Shown in pieces: positions 21,620 through 32,705 of a stretch of DNA of 64,000 nt. A model generated the notes under the pieces. It was given only the letters and a program-made list of their open reading frames with translations, searched no databases and was not told where the DNA came from. Source of the DNA: Terfezia claveryi (Eukaryota > Ascomycota > Pezizomycetes > Pezizales > Pezizaceae); assembly GCA_015179025.1 (NCBI GenBank), contig WHUX01000258.1, forward strand, positions 1 to 64,000, read 5' to 3'. Every line of letters starts with the position of its first letter. Position 1 is the first letter of the stretch. The position numbers and the translations under genes are program-made.

Positions 21620-22570
21620 ACTCTCTCCTACTCGAGCTGCCAGTTCAGCATATCGCTTTCCCAGTACATGGCTTCCCAGTCCTTTATCCAGGCGAACTCA
21701 TCCAGTTCTTCTTCCATTCCCTGATCGTTGTCATGTTGTACAACCTGGTCAGTAGGTCTGCAGAATTGTCCTTCCCTGGTATCGACTTTAGTCTGAGGTA
21801 CTTCCGTCACACTTGCTGATGGTATAGTGATAGCAGTGCTCGATATGACAGCTGTGCTAGTGGAATTTGCTGGTTTTCGCTAAGTGGAGTGCTCCCTCGC
21901 TATTTGTGGTGAGTGTCGGGTTGGTCATGATTTGGAGCTCCGCTGAAACTGCATTCCTCAGGCACAGTCTTTCACTCCTTTGCATGCAGCTATGTACTCA
22001 GCTTCTGTCACTGATAGGGCTACAATGTCCTGCCGCTGTGAATACTATCCCACTTGTTACTTCCCTAGAGTAATCAATACCCCCGTTTGGGACTTGCAAT
22101 CTTCTCCCCTGTAGGAGGCGTCGGCATAGGTCTCGAGCTCGAGATTCTTGGGCTTTCTCAGCCTGATCCCTTCCTGGTGTGTTGAGTGCAAATACTCTAA
22201 TATACGCTTTGCCGCCTCTAAGTTCTCTACTATGGGTTTTGATGCTCATCTTCCCAAGAAATTGAGCTGGATGGCTATATCGGGTCGAGTCACCCGACTG
22301 AGGTACAACAACCCCCCAATTATCGATTAGTAGTTCTTGGGTTTTGGACCTTCGGTCTTGATCTCGATCTCGGTCTTGGTTCCAGCTGCATAGTAGGCTT
22401 CGTCGGTAGGTATTGAGCTTTTCCGACCATGATTTCCAAGGACTGGGAGGTGCTTCTGGACTAGAGTGTCTATTAACCCGGTTTGTGTCAGTATTACTTG
22501 CTCCTCATGATCATCTGCTGCCCGAGGGCTATTGATAATGTGGCCCCACCCCTCCACATTTTACAAGGGT
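21620..22570 (-). pseudogene. Ty1/Copia Pol fragment (end of RT and RNase H)
   Basis: Minus-strand blocks carry IIGGLLYLSRVTRPDIAIQL, then YADASYRGEDCKSQTGVLIT and RQDIVALSVTEAEYIAACKG, the signature order of Copia Pol C-termini (the YxDAS and TEAEY motifs of RNase H). They are spread over frames with stops replacing Trp codons. Upstream RT, integrase and Gag are missing, and no LTR was identified. A truncated, mutated copy. Confidence 0.8.
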
Positions 22571-23181
22571 CCCTAGTAACGCTTCCCTTGCCCAGTTTTT
22601 TTTTCTTTTCTAATACTTTTACACCTGTTCATTTACCTCCCCGATTCGGGAACATTGCCCTATATATACTAGGAGAAAAAATCCTAGTATAATAACTGCC
22701 ACTAAAGTAATAACCACCCAATCTCCCCTATTTACTGTTAGCAGCTTTACGCAAAGCCTGAATACCTTGTAAATGAACAGTGAAATACTCATATTAAATA
22801 TATAGATTTGAAGTAAAAGTAGGCAAAATAAGAGACAGTTTGTATAATTAATTATATACTTTATCTAGTATCTCAGTTCTTGTAGTTAGTTCTATTTGAC
22901 ATAGAGCTTACATTTTATATTTACTGCTGTAGATAGAGTTTGGGGATTCTGAGTATTAAGTCAAAACTCTGAAATAATAACCTTTACAATAACATTACTA
23001 TGGATCACCTAGTACAAGTACTCATTACACAATTAGTACTCTCATTTGACAGCCCCTAATCTCTCTTTAGGTAATATAGGCTCAATGCATGCTTATCCTA
23101 CAAGCCACCAAGTATATATAAGCTCTGGTGCTAACTTTAGTGCTTCCTTTAGCTTACTAAGAAATCTTCATAGTAAGAGTG
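22571..23181. other. AT-rich stretch before Gypsy-D, nothing identified
   Basis: No ORF, terminal repeat or known motif was seen between the Copia fragment and the left LTR. Confidence 0.4.
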
Positions 23182-23862
23182 TGTAATGAATAGTACTAGA
23201 CAGTATTCATTCGGTACCGTTTATACAATCTATATCCGTAAGCACGGACATTTGTGTATTTCGGTTCTGCTGAGGTAAGACCTCAGAAGGGTAGGGAGAT
23301 TACTATGTGGGACATTTCCGGAGGGAACAGTAATTAACTGGTGTAATCTATCTTATATGATTTATGCTATCTAAGCTATATGATCTTGATCTGATCGGAA
23401 TATAGGCTTGCTTGCTCTATGTGCTTGCCTGTTGCTTCTTCTTTCTTTCTTGTGGATTCCAGAGGGAATTCAGTGGCCTATTTATACTCCTCTGAGATCT
23501 GATGACTAAAGAAATAAATACAATAAAGGGTGGTACACCAGAAGGTGGTGCACTGTACAAAAGGGGTCATGTGGCCATAGTAATGAGTCACACGCCTTAA
23601 ACGATGGTCATGTAGCCATAGTAATGAGTCACATGCCTTAAACAGAGGTCACGCGGCCATAATAAGGGTGTCTTCATATGGCAAGTGCCATGGAACTTCC
23701 CATAGCAGATTCCACATGCTATAGACGCTTATAAAGCAATAGGAGGTAGTTGAAGGCTAGTCCTTCAACCGAGAGGCTTAGTTACATAATATAGTAGTAA
23801 TATAGGAAATACAAAAGTATATAATCAATTATATAAGCAATGAAATAATGTTCTCCATTACA
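23182..23862 (-). repeat. Gypsy-D LTR, left (3' LTR)
   Basis: 681 bp, TG..CA ends. Contains a 41-bp tandem (23565-23665) in which each full unit holds a Gcn4/AP-1-like TGAGTCA (23584 and 23625). Confidence 0.93.
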
Positions 23863-24109
23863 CTTCCCCATATAGAAGGATTTCCTATCCTTACTTCTTT
23901 CACTCTACCATATTGGTTTCCATATATCCTAAGATTTGATGCATTGTTAATACATTAGTATTAACATAAATATCCTTAATGTTTCCTTAACTCATGATTC
24001 TATCTCATTCTTATTGGATGAGAGCTCGGGTCTCATCTCTGGTTCATGGTCCTTGTTTTCCTTTAGGTCTTCGACGTCTCTTGAATGTATCTTCCATACT
24101 TCCGGTCAT

Positions 24110-25576
24110 CCAGAAGTCTTAAAGAATTTCAGTAGTGATATTCTTGGTGTTTACCCAGGAATCATGTTTAGGAGAGTATCCTAGCCATCTGACCTTATAT
24201 TGTCTTTCTCCAGTTTAAGGAGCTGTTCTGAATTCTAATACCTTTTCAACTTTATAACGATCATCTTAAATTGGTCCTGGTTCCTAAGATTGTCTGTGAG
24301 GGAACTGAGTAGGATTGTTTTTATAGTAAGGTTTAAGTTTGCTGATATGAAAAGTATTATATATAAGGTGGAGGTTAGGTTGACTGGATAGGTCTAGGCT
24401 ATAATTATTACGTTTCCGATTACTAGAAATAATGGGAAATGGGCCTAGCCATTTTGGTTTGAGTTTGGGTGAGACATTAGATAGGTTGATATTTTCTGAG
24501 GAAAGCATAACTTGTTGTCCAACTGAAAATTTGGCTGTATTGGATAGTCATTTGTTCACTTGAGATGCTTGAGTCTTCTTGGCGTTATATAGGTTTTTAG
24601 ACATTACCTCATGACATTCATTTGCCAGCATATATACATTAATGGGGTATGGAAGTATCGATACGCCAAGATGTGCATTAAATCCAAATAGTGTGGAAAA
24701 GGGACTATTCTGTCTAGCGGTGTTATACCTAGAGTTAAGTTTCAACTGTATCTCTGGTAGTTTCTGTAGCCAATCAAATCCTTCGATTTTACAGGCTCTT
24801 GCTACTTGTAGAATTTCTTTGTTCACAATTTCTGATTGTCCATCTGCACGTGGATGATATACAGTGGACGGTTCCAACTTGATTCCTTTATTCCTAGCCC
24901 AATCTTGAAAGTGCGTTGACATAAAAAGAGTGTCACGGTCAAAAACAATACAAAAAGGGTATCCCATAGTCGGGACTACATGAGTATCAAAGGTAGCAGT
25001 ACATTGTTCTGCTATGAAATTATCTGAGACAGGAATGAGAAACTTGAATCCTAATTGTCTATCGACAATCATTCAAAGTCATGAAATACAAACTACATGA
25101 TCTTCTTCAACAGGATTATTCGGGTACAAAATTGAACACTTAGTAAACACAGGTGCTAACTTAAGAAAATCCATCGATATATCAGTCCATGGCCTGCTTG
25201 GTACATGTAACGGGGTTACGAATCCAAGTGGCGCTTTGTTGGAATACTTTGTCCGTTGACAAGTATCACAACTTCTGATATAGTCCTTAGTTGGTTCTGC
25301 AAAGGACTGGCAATCATATCGGTCAGTAAGATATTTCATCGTTTTTTCAATGCCACCATGAGCAGTTGCTTCATGTGCATCTTTAATAACCAATTCGAGA
25401 TAGTTCTTACCTTCGATGTTAAAGGTAGAGGGCAAGACTAATCTCCATTGTTCTTGTCGGTTCTTGACATACAAAAATCTGTCTTTTCTTCTATGATCCT
25501 TATGGTTCACAAAGGTATCATAGTAGTTCTTCCAGATAGGACATACTCTTATGCATGATTGATATGCAGCTTTCAT
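24110..25576 (-). pseudogene. Gypsy-D integrase, GPY/F region and chromodomain
   Basis: 25576-25079 holds the HHCC zinc-binding head (H-x-ATAHGG, then SCDTCQRTK) and the first catalytic Asp (WTDISMDFLK). 25072-24548 holds the second Asp (VFDRDTLF) and the Glu region (YHPRADGQSEIVN). 24508-24284 has KWLGPFPI and FHISKLKPYY (GPY/F). A chromodomain-like YKVRWLGYSPKHDSW follows near 24120-24260, which in this family can guide integration to modified chromatin. Breaks between blocks and stops show it is dead. Confidence 0.85.
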
Positions 25577-26887
25577 ACCTGTACCTTGGTCAAGCCACTG
25601 TGTGATAAAGTAGTCCTTGTCATCCTCTCATCCGTCGCTGATGTGTTTCTCTTCAATGAGCTTGTTGAGGGTTGGTTCGATCCTTATGTTAAAGTCATTA
25701 ATAGTGGGTTTCTTCTCCTTGCATGTAGAAGCATTATGTCCTGAGAACTTACAGAAATCACATCGCTGTCTGGAGGTTTTGGTGTCCTGAATGAAAGAGG
25801 GTGAATCTTTGTCAATGGCTACTCACTTTTTAGAATGAGTGGTGATGGCGGCGGTGTTGATTGGAATTGCGTTACTGCTGCTAGCGGTTGCAGCTGGTTG
25901 TTGAAGTATATTCCATGGTTGTTGAGGGGCAACAGGAGTATTCATGATCTCTTGTTCCATTTATAGAGTGCCTGTCTATTCGGTAGGGTTACTGAACTGA
26001 ATGCCAGTATGGTATGTCAGTTTGTTGGTGATCTATCTTTTTGCCCATTCTCCGATTTCTTGGATAGCTTCTTCATGGCTAAGAGCTTGTGGAAGTGGAT
26101 AAGCTGACGTTTGTTGTACTGGTGCTAGTTCCTTTTGAGGCTCATTTGCGGATATGAGATGCGCAATACAAATTGTAAGGAATTCCTTCTCCTTCTTAAG
26201 AACTGAGGCTAACAGGTCACAGTTCAAACTGCTGTGTCCATAGTGGTTGTAAATTGCACATGTTTCAATGGTGAACATGCAGTTGTTCATAGCGTAGGAG
26301 CTGCCATGAACTGGATAGTAAAAATCTCGGCAAAAGGACCAGTGCATCCTTTTGTGTTGTTGCCAATTACTATGAGCTAGGTCAATAGCAATTTTCTTCG
26401 CTTCTTTGGGAGTGAGAGATTTTTGTTGAACGTTTTCAGAAGATGGAGGCCTATATCTTAGTCCAAGAACTGTTAAAGGTTTGTTCTTGTTTATATTGGG
26501 TATACGATCATACCTGCTGAAAACTTCTCCTGGTATAGTAGATAGAGTCTCATCATCTGAGGACTCTTCTTCCTTCATCATGTCATATTCGCTTTCTTCA
26601 TCTGGGATGCTTTCGAAGTATAGACAGAAGATATGGTGTCCAAGTTCTTCGGCTCTTCCATGAAATTTGTTGAAGTCATAGTCAACATGCTTGAAATTGA
26701 TAGCTCCATAAGAAACCATATTGTTCTGAGTAGAGGTTTCTGGTAAGTGGAAAGTTCTTAAAGCGTTGGTAGAGATGTTGCAGTTGTAGGTGTAGTTAGG
26801 AGGATCGATGCTGTTGGAAATATAATCGTCCTCGGTAGTGGGAGTGTCCAAGTATTTATGCTTTCTTGATAGAGCGTCTGCTATCAA
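25577..26887 (-). pseudogene. Gypsy-D Pol insert with two CCHC zinc knuckles
   Basis: Follows the RNase H end motif ADALSRKH and precedes integrase; about 430 codons where chromoviruses normally have a short linker. An acidic stretch (EEESSDDE) is followed by a CCHC motif at 26219-26260 (C-x2-Y-x4-H-x4-C, second Cys changed to Tyr by one G-to-A) and a perfect one at 25721-25762 (RCDFCKFSGHNASTC). Pro/Gln/Thr-rich spacer lies between. The Gag of the same element has its own knuckle at 51312-51353, so this is not a displaced Gag knuckle. It could be a captured or duplicated gag-like segment. Confidence 0.7.
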
Positions 26888-26889
26888 AT

Positions 26890-28505
26890 TTTCCTTTTCT
26901 GCAGTATGCTATATATCTGTATCAAATTCCATTAGGTAATCTTGCCATCACCTCAATTTTTGACTTGCAGGCATTTGAGTATGGAAGGTTACTAACGGTT
27001 TGTGGTCTGTAAGGATAGTGAACTTATGACCTCTCAATTGTGCTTCAAAAAATTTCAATGAGTTAATAATCACTAATAATTCCTTTTGAAAGGTAGGATA
27101 ATTGAGTTGTGCTGGATTAAATTTTCTAGAGTGGAAGCATAATGGTCTGATGTGCGTCAACAGTCCTTAACCTATCCAAGATCCTAGTCCTACATCACTA
27201 GCGTCACAGACTAAATATTTGGGTTCAGTAGATTCATTATTCCAGGGTTTTAAAACATGTAGGGAATTCACAAGTTCCTTGAGTTTTTCAAATGCTAGAT
27301 TATGAGTATCTGTCTATTCCCATTTCTTTGTTTCTCCTTACAGTTCTGACAGGGTGCTTACATACGATGCCAAGTCAGGAATAAATCTGCTGAGATAATT
27401 AACGATTCCAAGGAATCCTCTAAGATTCTTTTTTCTTGTAGGAGTTGGAAATGTTAATATAGTAGTCCTCTTCTTCGGGTCTACATGTAAACCATTTGAT
27501 GTCAAAACATGTCCTAAGATTTCTAATCTTGGAGTAAAGAACTGGCATTTGCTTTCTTTGAGATAGAATTTCTTATCCTGTAGACGTTGAAGTACTTTCT
27601 TCAATAATTCTACATGTTCTTCATATGTTTTGGAGAATATAATAATATCATCAATATAGATGATTAAATTTTTATAGACTATGTCCTTAAAAATTTCATG
27701 CATAATGCGAACCATGGTAGCTAGTGCGTTACGATCCTCTTGTTGCATAACTCTACTTCTAAAATATCCCATATGACATAAAAAGGTAGAGTGTTGTTCA
27801 GATTCTTTATTATTCCTGATATTAAAAAATCCGTCAGCTAAGTCAAGCTTAGTCCAAATGGGATTCTCTGCTACTAGTTCAATTGCTTCATTAATATCTG
27901 GCAATGGGGTGTGGTCCGGTTCGACAGCTAAATTGCAGTCTCGACAGTCATTGACATGTCTGGCTTCTTCCGGTTTATCTCGTTTAGGGATAGTGAACAT
28001 GACTACAGCATTTGTATCATTTTCTACTCTATATATGCGACCCGATGCTTCTTCTTCGACTAATTTGTCATGGATTTATTGTCTAAATCGATGTCTTGAG
28101 GGTCACTATTTTGGTATCTAAGTAGCTCCTGCTTTTGGTTTGATAGAGTGATTAATTTTTCTTAGTGGCGGTAATTCCTATGGAATTGTCTTAGGAAATA
28201 ATAAGGGAAACTCCATTATAGGGTTGAATTGTTTCTGTACCATAGAAACAGCTGTCATGAGTTCTCCTTCTGGATCAGTTTCTTCTGCGTCACTAATATT
28301 TTCCCAATTATCTGGTTCACTATAATCTGCAACTGATTCACAGCTGACCTGTGTGTACGCTGATCTTATACCATTCGCCATAATTCTAGATCCCTTCCAT
28401 ATACTTAGCTGGAATCGTGGAATGTTTTCCGGTTAGATAGTAACTGGTTCCTGATGGGCAGGAAATATTGCTCCCACTTTGCTGAGAGCAGGTTCTCCTA
28501 GTATT
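26890..28505 (-). pseudogene. Gypsy-D reverse transcriptase and RNase H
   Basis: 28000-27338 is open for 220 codons with TKLDLADGFFNI, the catalytic YIDDIIIFS and GHVLTSNGLHVDPKK: RT fingers to thumb. RNase H continues 27336-26890 with YPTFQKELLVIINSLK and LTDHKPLVTF. 28381-28178 is acidic pre-RT sequence, preceded by protease-end ILGEPALSKVG next to the Gypsy-C boundary. Several stops, many explained by C-to-T or G-to-A. Confidence 0.88.
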
Positions 28506-28509
28506 ATAT

Positions 28510-29134
28510 TGTTACAGGCAGGCTGTAACTATGAATATACAAGTCGGTGGTGAAGGTATAAAGAGGATATCGGTAATAAATCACAAGTATAAACGTAGTA
28601 ACAACTCGGGTGTAAAGCGGACTCGATAAGAGTAAAGCTATATGTAGACTTAGAACACCGCTTGAGTCTTATTGTATTAACTATGTAAAAGCGGTAGCTT
28701 ATATAGAAGCGTTGATCTGATAAGTTGTTATCAGATCTGACGACACTTCCTATAATAGCTTAGTAGCACTGACGTCAGGTGGTTGCCTAGAATAGGAAGA
28801 CGCTTCCTATTTAGGAACCCTGCAGTCTGACATACATTGATTAGGCAGCCTGAACTTCAACGCATTGTAGTCAGGCTGTCATACAGAAGATAAACTTGCA
28901 TACAACAAATAATAATATAAGAATAATGAACATAAAAACTTAATGGATATCTATAGAAGAGAGTACATATATGAGAACACATTCAGAGGTCACACACTTC
29001 CTTACTCCAATACCCGTCCTTTCTGGACACATTACCCGCATCTATATGGTTGATCAGGCCATAGCAGTTAGCAGCCATAATTGGGTATTGGAATATTCTC
29101 TGTTGAGGGTAGGTCTCTTACCTGAGCCATAATA
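28510..29134 (-). repeat. Gypsy-C LTR, left (3' LTR)
   Basis: Contains a perfect 10-bp hairpin GATCTGATAA gttg TTATCAGATC at 28714-28737 and the CRE palindrome TGACGTCA at 28770-28777. Inside the element it is preceded (minus strand) by the purine tract AACGGGGAGTAA. Confidence 0.93.
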
Positions 29135-29425
29135 TTACTCCCCGTTTCGAGGCAGCTGTCCTCAGCTGAATACAAGTCTTTTCGACCCTGGAGAAGACAA
29201 GTATTAGTAATAACTCAGGTAACCATGGTGACATAGGTACTGACCATCCTGACCAATACCCCTATCCTATTCAAGGGTGCCACAAGACCAGTGTGCCTAT
29301 GCATACATGCCATGGCCGTTAAAAACCAAACCTCTTGCCAAAAAACTTACAGGGAAAAGGCAACGAGTAGGAGGGTAAAAGGTACTATGTCTTCATCCAT
29401 GAAACACTGGATGTAATTCCAAACT

Positions 29426-30904
29426 TCAGACGTCTCTTTCATCTCGTAGCTTATTAGGGAACTTCTCTTGGTACTCTCTGAGCTTTTCTAGGCAGTTATC
29501 CAACTTGTCAAAGGTCTCCCAAGTGTCTTCAAACTCTGTATATCCTTCCCAACGCACCCTATACTTGACTATTCCTCTATTGTTGCAGGAGTCCACAATG
29601 GATTCGACTTCGAAGATATCTGGTTCATCTTCATCCATATCTTGTGGCTTGTCTCGTCGTCTGAATAGCTTCAGGAGGGTAACATGAACAACATTGTGCC
29701 ATCGTGTGCCTTGTGGAACTTCGAGCCTGTATGTGTGTGAACCGATAGCTTCAATAACCTTGTAGGGCCCTATCCACTTGCTAGTAAGAGAACGGTTGTT
29801 CCTAGCTTGTATCTATAGGTTCTGGCGGTCAACTAATACCCAGTTGTCAATAGCAAACCTGTGTGCCTTCTCGAGGTGTATAGCACTTCTTTTGTGGTTG
29901 ATTTGCTTGAGGGTATCGTGAATTTGGTTATGCACAGTTGTCATTCGGTCTAGCCATTCTTCTGCAGCGGGAGAGGAGAATTCATAGTCATTTGAAAGGT
30001 GAATGGTGTGAGGGTCGAAGCCGTACAAACTTCGGTAAGAGGAGTACTTATGGGTAGAGTGGGCGGCAGTATTATAGGCAAACTCGGCTAAGGGTAGCCA
30101 TCGTTTCCAATGAGCTTGCCTATCGTGACAGTAGATGTGGAGGTACTGCTTAAGTGTTTAGACTGCTCATTCAGCAAGTCCATCAGTCTGAGGGTGATAG
30201 GCAGTGGAGAGGCGGAGGGTTATGTTGAGCTTTTGGTTAAGCTCCTTGAGGAATCTGGAAGTAAACTATGGACCGCGGTCAGAGGTGATATGTTGGGGGA
30301 GGCCATAGAGTCTCCATATCTCGTTAATATAGGTATCAGCAATATCGGATACTGTCCATGTAGTTTTCGCTGAAATATAGTGTTGTACTTTCGTAAACCA
30401 GTCCGTGATAACGAGTATTGCATTGAAACCTTCTGACTCTAGTAGCTCACCAACGAAGTTCATAGCTATTTCTTCAAATGGTCGTTCCCCAGTTGGCATC
30501 GGTACTAACTTTATTTACTTGCTATGCCTATCTGCCTTTGCTTTCTGACACTTAGTACATCCTGCCACATAGTTTGCTATATCTTCCTGCCACTTATACT
30601 ATGTAAAGTTCCTTAACACTAGCTCTTGAGTATGATGTCTTCTCTAATGTCCTGCTACTTGACTATCATGATACTGCCTTAGTACTTCCAACTTAAACTC
30701 GGAGAGTACTACTTATAGTCCATCCTTCTTCTGCCATCCGGCCACATCTATTCCTTCCACTTCAATATCTTCGGCTTCCTCTTCATCCTCTTCCGCTAGT
30801 ACTATTAGTTGTCCATCTTCGAAAAATCTAGCATCTATGCCGGATTTCTCTTCCCCTAAACGTCTAGACAGGCCATCAGGCTTACCCATCTTTGAACCAG
30901 ATCT
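29426..30904 (-). pseudogene. Gypsy-C integrase and chromodomain
   Basis: Zinc head CTKCQKAKADRH near 30550, catalytic core PFEEIAMNFVGELLES and SDRGP (30499-30266), then YGFDPHTIHLSNDYEF, GPY/F-like KWIGPYKVIEAIGSHTYRLE and a chromodomain (29638-29426) with YRVRWEGYTEFEDTWE. The first catalytic Asp reads Asn in AMNF, another G-to-A change. Joins in frame to RNase H at 37206 when Gypsy-B is removed. Confidence 0.85.
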
Positions 30905-30909
30905 ATAGT

Positions 30910-31463
30910 TGTCACAACCGTCCTTTCCTAGCCAGGTTTGAGAGTCGGACAGGATTCTGTCCGACTCTCGTTATTGTTGATTGATATCATTGTTATCTCT
31001 GTTCCCGAGATAAGGGGTCTCGGGAACCTTATTCCTTCTGGTGGCCTTGGCCAGGAAGGAAGCCTGTATATATAGCTTGCTCTCTCCGCCCTCTCGTTGG
31101 ATCCCCATCCAACGTCTTATATATCCAATACAGGACCTTGCCTCTCCCAGCGCTTGTGCACCTCCCTTGTGCACCCCCCCCTTGTCTCGTGAACTACTCT
31201 GCAGCACAGCTGCCTCCCTCCGACACATGCGGCAACCGCTTCCACGTGTCTCGTGCCTCTTGCCTTTGTCCCCCGTCCCAGCCTTCCCTAGTCACACACG
31301 TAGCGTTCCTATGTGTGTGTGTGTATTACCCTAGCCCTGCCCTTGCCTTGCCCCTAGCCTTTCCCCTGATCACACACGTAGCGCTCCTATGTGTGTCTCA
31401 CCTTGTTCCTGTCCTCGCCCCAGCGTACCCCTTAGTCGCCTTGTCCCCTGAGCCCCCGTTACA
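30910..31463 (+). repeat. Gypsy-B left LTR
   Basis: TATA-like GTATATATAGCTTG at about 31067. Two imperfect palindromes, arms CACACACGTAG and CTATGTGTGTG, at about 31293 and 31372, 79 bases apart. ORFs across it are spurious. Confidence 0.95.
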
Positions 31464-31499
31464 CTATGTTGGATCCTTTGGACCAACTGGTACGCAGTC

Positions 31500-32705
31500 A
31501 TGTCAGGAGCAGCTCTCTCACCACCCGCTGTCAGGTTTCAAACCTGGAGGAGCTCCCCCATACCCTCAGGCTTAAACGAGTTGAATGCCTACCGTCGAGA
31601 AATTATCGACATCTTCGAGGCCATGGATGCCATCGGGGCCGAACTCGGCAACAGCCTGGCCATGGCTGAAAACAGCCTGGCCATGGCTGAACAAAAATTG
31701 AGATCTGCCGATGAAGAGATCACGGTCCTCCAGACCGATCTCGACCATCTGAATCTTGCCCTGGCCAGCGAACGGACTACAGTCCAAAACCTCAGCCACA
31801 CCCTAGGGAACCTTGCAATACCAACGGCAGCCAGTAGCAACAAGACCGAAAGCATTCCAATACCCCTCAAGTTCAATGGGGACCGGGTTCGCCTACGAGC
31901 CTGGAAAAATGCTGTCAATCTCAAGCTAAACGGGGATTCTGCCAGATTCCCATCAGAACAACATCGACTGGCATACGTTTTCGCCTTGCTGGAGGAGAAA
32001 GCTTGTGACCAGATCCAGCCATATGTCCTCGAAACCGGGATCAAGCTTGACGATATCTCGGCCCTTTTCACAGTCCTGGATAGGGCATTTGGGGACCCCA
32101 ATGCCGTTGGCACTACCAGTAGAGCCCTCCGAGCCCTCAGGCAGAAAAACACCGATCTGTCCACTTATGTGGCAGAATTCTCGAGATTGGCGGCGGAGGT
32201 CGGATGGAATGACCAGTCCAAACTGGAGCAATTCCAGGAAGGGCTAAATGACGAAATCTAGCAGGCCATGGTCAGCCTCCCGGAAGCTAAAACCCTTGAC
32301 GAATTCATTGACCAGGCTTCCCGGGTAGAACAGCAGATGTCCCGGCTCCACAACCGCCCCACGTACAGGCCAGCACCCCGTCTCCCACAGCCTCAGCCTC
32401 AGCAACACCATGCCACCAAAGCAGCTCAGGCCCCTGCCCCCGCCAATCAACCAGCACACCCATCGTTGGTGGCAGGAGGACCCACCCCCATGGATTTATC
32501 ATCAGGCAGACCCCGCCTGACCCAAGAAGAGAGGGAACGCCACCGGAATAATGGGCTATGCATAGCCTATGGGAAGGCCGACCACTTCATTGTGGCTTGC
32601 CCCCTTCGAAAGAATCGCTCCCTCGCCATCCACGCTATCACCGATACTCTAGTGCCCAGGATTGAGGAGGTTGATGAGTCAGGAAAAGCCCAGTCCCTTG
32701 CCTAG
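31500..32705 (+). pseudogene. Gypsy-B Gag with one nonsense codon
   Basis: An N-terminal coiled coil (ENSLAMAEQKLRSADEEITV), then the capsid-like region FNGDRVRLRAWKNAVNL, LEEKACDQIQPY and TTSRALRALRQK. A TAG at 32259-32261 sits where CAG is expected, and the frame continues to 32705. A nucleocapsid knuckle remnant CIAYGKADHFIVAC has the second Cys changed to Tyr. Gag ends at a TAG that is also present at the same place in Gypsy-E. Confidence 0.88.

Noticed and set aside
31138..31575. Pro/Ala-rich ORFs in the Gypsy-B LTR
   Set aside because: They lie in LTR regulatory sequence, recur in the other LTR, and break across TE boundaries.
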